From JAYRWN01 sp041917975 (GTDB taxonomy: Bacteria > Bacteroidota > Bacteroidia > Chitinophagales > Saprospiraceae): 27,497 nt of DNA. The stretch is from assembly GCA_041917975.1 (NCBI GenBank), contig JAYRWN010000240.1:1-27497 (forward strand). Reading direction: 5' to 3'. A program made the translations under genes and the position numbers. The stretch's first letter is position 1; each line of letters starts with the position of its first letter. Below, piece after piece: positions 25,134-27,497 of the stretch. The notes under the pieces are model-generated. The model ran no database searches. It was not told the DNA's origin and was given only the letters and a program-made list of their open reading frames with translations.

Positions 25134-25492
25134 AAACGTATCGTAATGCTTTATTCTGCAGCGGTCTGATTTTGTTGGGCTATCTGCTATCCTTATGGTT
25201 CCCATGGTGGGTTATCGGCCCTTTGGCTGCATTGATGGCTTGGTTATTGACGCCCAGACCTGGCTTAGCTTTTATTTTGGGTCTGATTAGTGGGTTCCTG
25301 CTGTGGGCTGGTTACAGCTTCATTTTAAACAGCCAAAATCAAGGCTTACTGGCTACTCAAATCGGAACTATGTTCGGTGGATTAACCCCATGGGCGCTGA
25401 TCATTGTCAGCGGTTTGACGGGTGGATTATTCACTGCATGCTGGAGTTGGTTTGGTTCGTCGATAAAATTTTTAATTCCGCATAATTTTTAG
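25130..25492 (+). CDS. Small hydrophobic membrane protein, family not recognised
   Basis: A 120-residue protein starting at GTG, overlapping the acylase stop by 4 bp (GTGA), so translation is probably coupled. It is almost entirely hydrophobic, with about four transmembrane segments: NALFCSGLILLGYLLSLWF, WVIGPLAALMAWLLT, LAFILGLISGFLLWAGYSFI and PWALIIVSGLTGGLFTACW, separated by short polar turns (TPRPG, NSQNQG). No catalytic motif is visible. The tight coupling suggests a role with the acylase or with membrane insertion, which is inference only. Codon use does not differ visibly from its neighbours. Confidence 0.8.
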   Translation: MKTYRNALFCSGLILLGYLLSLWFPWWVIGPLAALMAWLLTPRPGLAFILGLISGFLLWAGYSFILNSQNQGLLATQIGTMFGGLTPWALIIVSGLTGGLFTACWSWFGSSIKFLIPHNF

Positions 25493-25525
25493 GTTCTTTT
25501 AACTTCAAAAAAAATACCGACGATA

Positions 25526-25909
25526 ATGAGTCCATTTGATCTAGAACAATATTTGCGTAAACGGGTAAAACGCAAAAGGAATTTTTATCGCCATCTGGCT
25601 GCCTATATTATTGTTATCGGGTGTTTTTATATTCTAAAAAATATCACTCATATGGGTGGTCCCGGACCCTACCCACATCAGATTATCGGATTATTCTGGG
25701 GAATAGGGTTAGCCTTTCATTTTCTGAAAATCTTTGGGTTACCTGGTGTAGGAACCCTGGATGAAAAATGGGAGGAAGAAGAATACCGGCGGGAAGTACA
25801 TCGCTTTTACGAAAAAACGGGATACCAACCTGAACAAAATGATGAAGACCTGGAATTACCAACACTCAAAAAGAAAGGAAATTATTACCGGGACGAAGAT
25901 TTAGTGTAA
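25526..25909 (+). CDS. 2TM domain-containing protein
   Basis: A 127-residue protein with the 2TM domain common in Bacteroidota: a basic amphipathic start (LEQYLRKRVKRKRNFYRHL), a first helix (AAYIIVIGCFYIL), a short loop with GGPGPYPH, a second helix (IIGLFWGIGLAFHFLKIFG), then the typical acidic/basic stretch DEKWEEEEYRREVHRFYEK. A charged tail of about 30 residues follows. In other proteins this domain occurs alone or fused to histidine kinases; its role is unknown. It lies 33 bp after the small membrane gene and is the likely last gene of the yaaA run. Confidence 0.88.
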   Translation: MSPFDLEQYLRKRVKRKRNFYRHLAAYIIVIGCFYILKNITHMGGPGPYPHQIIGLFWGIGLAFHFLKIFGLPGVGTLDEKWEEEEYRREVHRFYEKTGYQPEQNDEDLELPTLKKKGNYYRDEDLV

Positions 25910-26017
25910 ATCGGCGCGAGGGAAATAAATATATTGGAATAAAATATGTGACAGGTCTGAAATAAATATTACACTAACCAGTTATATTTGTTACAATATC
26001 TATATTCGTAGTTCATT

Positions 26018-26110
26018 AGAAAACTATACATACTGGATATGAAATATACACCTGACACGATTTCGTAGAGAAAAGTCTTCTACACCAGTTGTGTATAGTT
26101 TTCTTTTTTT
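26018..26110 (+). ncRNA. Structured RNA or unusual terminator in the 2TM-pbpC gap
   Basis: AGAAAACTATACA (26018-26030) pairs perfectly with TGTATAGTTTTCT (26092-26104). The stem continues inward with a T-G wobble, a bulged T and ACTGG/CCAGT, giving about 19 bp. The enclosed 48 nt include a smaller GTAGA/TCTAC hairpin (26065-26083). The outer stem runs straight into seven T (26104-26110). The loop is much larger than in a normal terminator, so this may be a small RNA of about 90 nt whose closing stem serves as terminator. A TTTG at 25987-25990 and TAGTTCAT at 26009-26016 (spacer 18) form a partial promoter match at the right distance. It could also simply end the yaaA operon. Confidence 0.4.
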
Positions 26111-26175
26111 ACACCATCTCTCCTTATTTCAAATCCCATTCCATTTTTTATCCTATTCAATAAAAAAACCTGGAA

Positions 26176-27497
26176 GTGCGCTGGTCATTAATTATAACCT
26201 TCTGGTTATCACTGACTTCTCTGGTGCTAATTATTTATTTTTTTTCTATCAAGACCGTCCCCCTTACTAAATTACCTTTTTCTACGGTAATGTATGATTC
26301 CAGCGGTCAACTGATCGGAGCTAAAATTGCTGAGGATGGCCAATGGCGTTTTCCTCCGGACAGTAAGGTGGCAGACAAATTCAGCCGTTGTTTAATCACC
26401 TTCGAAGACCGACGCTTTTACCACCATCCCGGTTTTGATCCACTAAGTCTAGTGCGGGCCATGTGGCAAAACCTATCCTCGGGTCGCATAAAAAGTGGAG
26501 CCAGCACCCTCACCATGCAGGTGATCAGGTTATCGCGCACGCCCAAAATGCGCTCATGGAAAGAAAAACTGATCGAACTGATCCTCGCTACCCGACTTGA
26601 ACTGACGTATTCTAAAGAAGACATACTACGTTTTTATACGCATCAAGCGCCCTTGGGAGGTAATGTAGTCGGATTACCTGCAGCCTGCTGGCGGTATTTT
26701 GGAAAATCCCCTGAATCCTTAAGTTGGGCCGAAGCGGCTACTTTAGCCGTATTACCCAACCAACCCGGCCTCATACATCCCGGACGCAACCGCATCCAAT
26801 TGGGGCTAAAACGGGACAGACTGCTCCGTCGGATGCATCACCTGGGGCATATCACCGCGCAGGAACTGGAATTGGCTTTGCTGGAACCTTTGCCGGAAAA
26901 CCCATTACCCCTTCCTCAACTCGCTTCCCATCTTTTACATCATTTACATCGTCAATATCCCGCTCAAAATGAGTTCCACACCACTATTGCTGCTGATTTG
27001 CAGGAACGCCTGGTCCAGCACTTTTCCCTGGCTAAAGCGCATTTAAAAAACAATCAAATTCATAATGCCGCAGCTCTGATCATGGACTTGCAGTCCGGTC
27101 GCGTGCTGGCCTACCTGGGCAATTTGCCCGGGACAGGAGCTGAACATAATGAATATGTAGATTGCCTACAGGCGCCTCGCAGCAGTGGCAGCATACTTAA
27201 ACCTTTTTTATTTGCCGCCGCTCTGGACGAAGGCCTCATCGCTCCATCGACATTATTACCCGATGTGCCCACATTGATTAATGGTTACCGCCCGGATAAT
27301 TTCCATGGGCAATATGATGGATTGGTTCCTGCCCGCGAAGCATTGATCAGATCATTGAACATCCCTATGGTGTGGCTGCTTCAGCGCTATGGCGTGGATA
27401 AATTTCTGAATATCCTGCGTAAAATGCGATTTAGTACTATCCGCCGGTCGGCACAAGATTATGGATTGTCCCTCATACTCGGAGGTGGAGAAACATC
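26176..27497 (+). CDS. pbpC: Penicillin-binding protein 1C (class A PBP), 3' truncated by window edge
   Basis: Bifunctional glycosyltransferase/transpeptidase of the cell wall. The first 440 codons are visible. An in-frame TAA at 26161 leaves the GTG at 26176 as the first usual start, giving a short cytoplasmic tail and a transmembrane helix (FWLSLTSLVLIIYFF). The GT51 domain has the catalytic Glu76 in TFEDRRFYHHPG, GASTLTMQVIRL (107-118), and the KEDILRFY...PLGGN region. The transpeptidase domain has SxxK as SILK (338-341) and SxN as SLN (392-394); KTG lies beyond the window. The VMYDSSGQL start and the GLIHPGRNR segment point to PBP1C over PBP1A. An alpha-2-macroglobulin gene, a frequent partner of pbpC, is not on the upstream side. 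Confidence 0.93.
   Translation, partial: MRWSLIITFWLSLTSLVLIIYFFSIKTVPLTKLPFSTVMYDSSGQLIGAKIAEDGQWRFPPDSKVADKFSRCLITFEDRRFYHHPGFDPLSLVRAMWQNLSSGRIKSGASTLTMQVIRLSRTPKMRSWKEKLIELILATRLELTYSKEDILRFYTHQAPLGGNVVGLPAACWRYFGKSPESLSWAEAATLAVLPNQPGLIHPGRNRIQLGLKRDRLLRRMHHLGHITAQELELALLEPLPENPLPLPQLASHLLHHLHRQYPAQNEFHTTIAADLQERLVQHFSLAKAHLKNNQIHNAAALIMDLQSGRVLAYLGNLPGTGAEHNEYVDCLQAPRSSGSILKPFLFAAALDEGLIAPSTLLPDVPTLINGYRPDNFHGQYDGLVPAREALIRSLNIPMVWLLQRYGVDKFLNILRKMRFSTIRRSAQDYGLSLILGGGET

Noticed and set aside
25922..25969. GAAATAAATAT present twice (25922-25932 and 25959-25969)
   Set aside because: It is a short AT-rich word in an AT-rich gap, with no spacing or structure suggesting function.

Overview
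The window is a piece of a Bacteroidota chromosome, most likely from the Saprospiria (Lewinella/Saprospira/Haliscomenobacter-like); the class is inferred, not proven. The support is as follows. There is a secreted protein with a type IX secretion (T9SS) C-terminal tail. Two promoters have the Bacteroidota form TTTG/TTTA-N19-TAnnTTTG. FtsZ has the Bacteroidota-style extended tail ending in LHDNVD. The mraZ-to-ftsZ order is typical of the phylum, the 2-oxoacid dehydrogenase E1 is a fused alpha/beta protein, and many genes lack a strong Shine-Dalgarno. Both window edges cut genes: an SRPBCC protein on the left and a penicillin-binding protein 1C on the right. No tRNA, rRNA, CRISPR array, insertion sequence or phage gene was seen.

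Layout. 1-291 (+): end of an AHSA1/SRPBCC-like gene. 371-4414 (-): a three-gene unit of secreted proteins in the order DUF1800, DUF1501, then a discoidin-like protein with a T9SS tail. 4415-5030: a gene-free 616-bp stretch with three consecutive intrinsic terminators on the minus strand, two of them preceded by an identical 35-bp leader. 5031-17631 (-): the division and cell wall (dcw) operon in transcription order mraZ, rsmH, ftsL-like, ftsI (class B PBP with PASTA), murE, mraY, ftsW, murG, ftsQ, ftsA, ftsZ. The genes are packed with ATGA overlaps or very short gaps, apart from a 128-bp gap before mraY that holds a long hairpin. murD and murC, usually in this cluster, are absent. 17632-17839: mraZ control region with 10-bp-periodic GTG repeats (candidate MraZ boxes) and a palindrome. 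17840-18559 (-): polyprenol-phosphate-mannose-synthase-like GT2. 18643-21063 (-): fused E1 of a 2-oxoacid dehydrogenase. 21273-21758 (+): secreted DUF1573 protein with its own promoter and terminator. 21963-25909 (+): yaaA, a penicillin-acylase-family Ntn hydrolase, a small membrane protein and a 2TM protein, led by a canonical promoter. 25910-26175: gap with a structured RNA/terminator-like element. 26176 to end (+): pbpC, cut by the window.

How the genes work together. The dcw operon covers peptidoglycan precursor synthesis (MurE adds meso-DAP, judged by its DNPR motif; MraY and MurG make lipid I and II), septal synthesis (FtsW with FtsI) and the divisome scaffold (FtsL, FtsQ, FtsA, FtsZ). 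MraZ is the probable autoregulator. PBP1C at the right edge is a further peptidoglycan enzyme outside the operon. The rest is metabolism, envelope and stress function, plus the secreted DUF1800/DUF1501 unit of unknown function.
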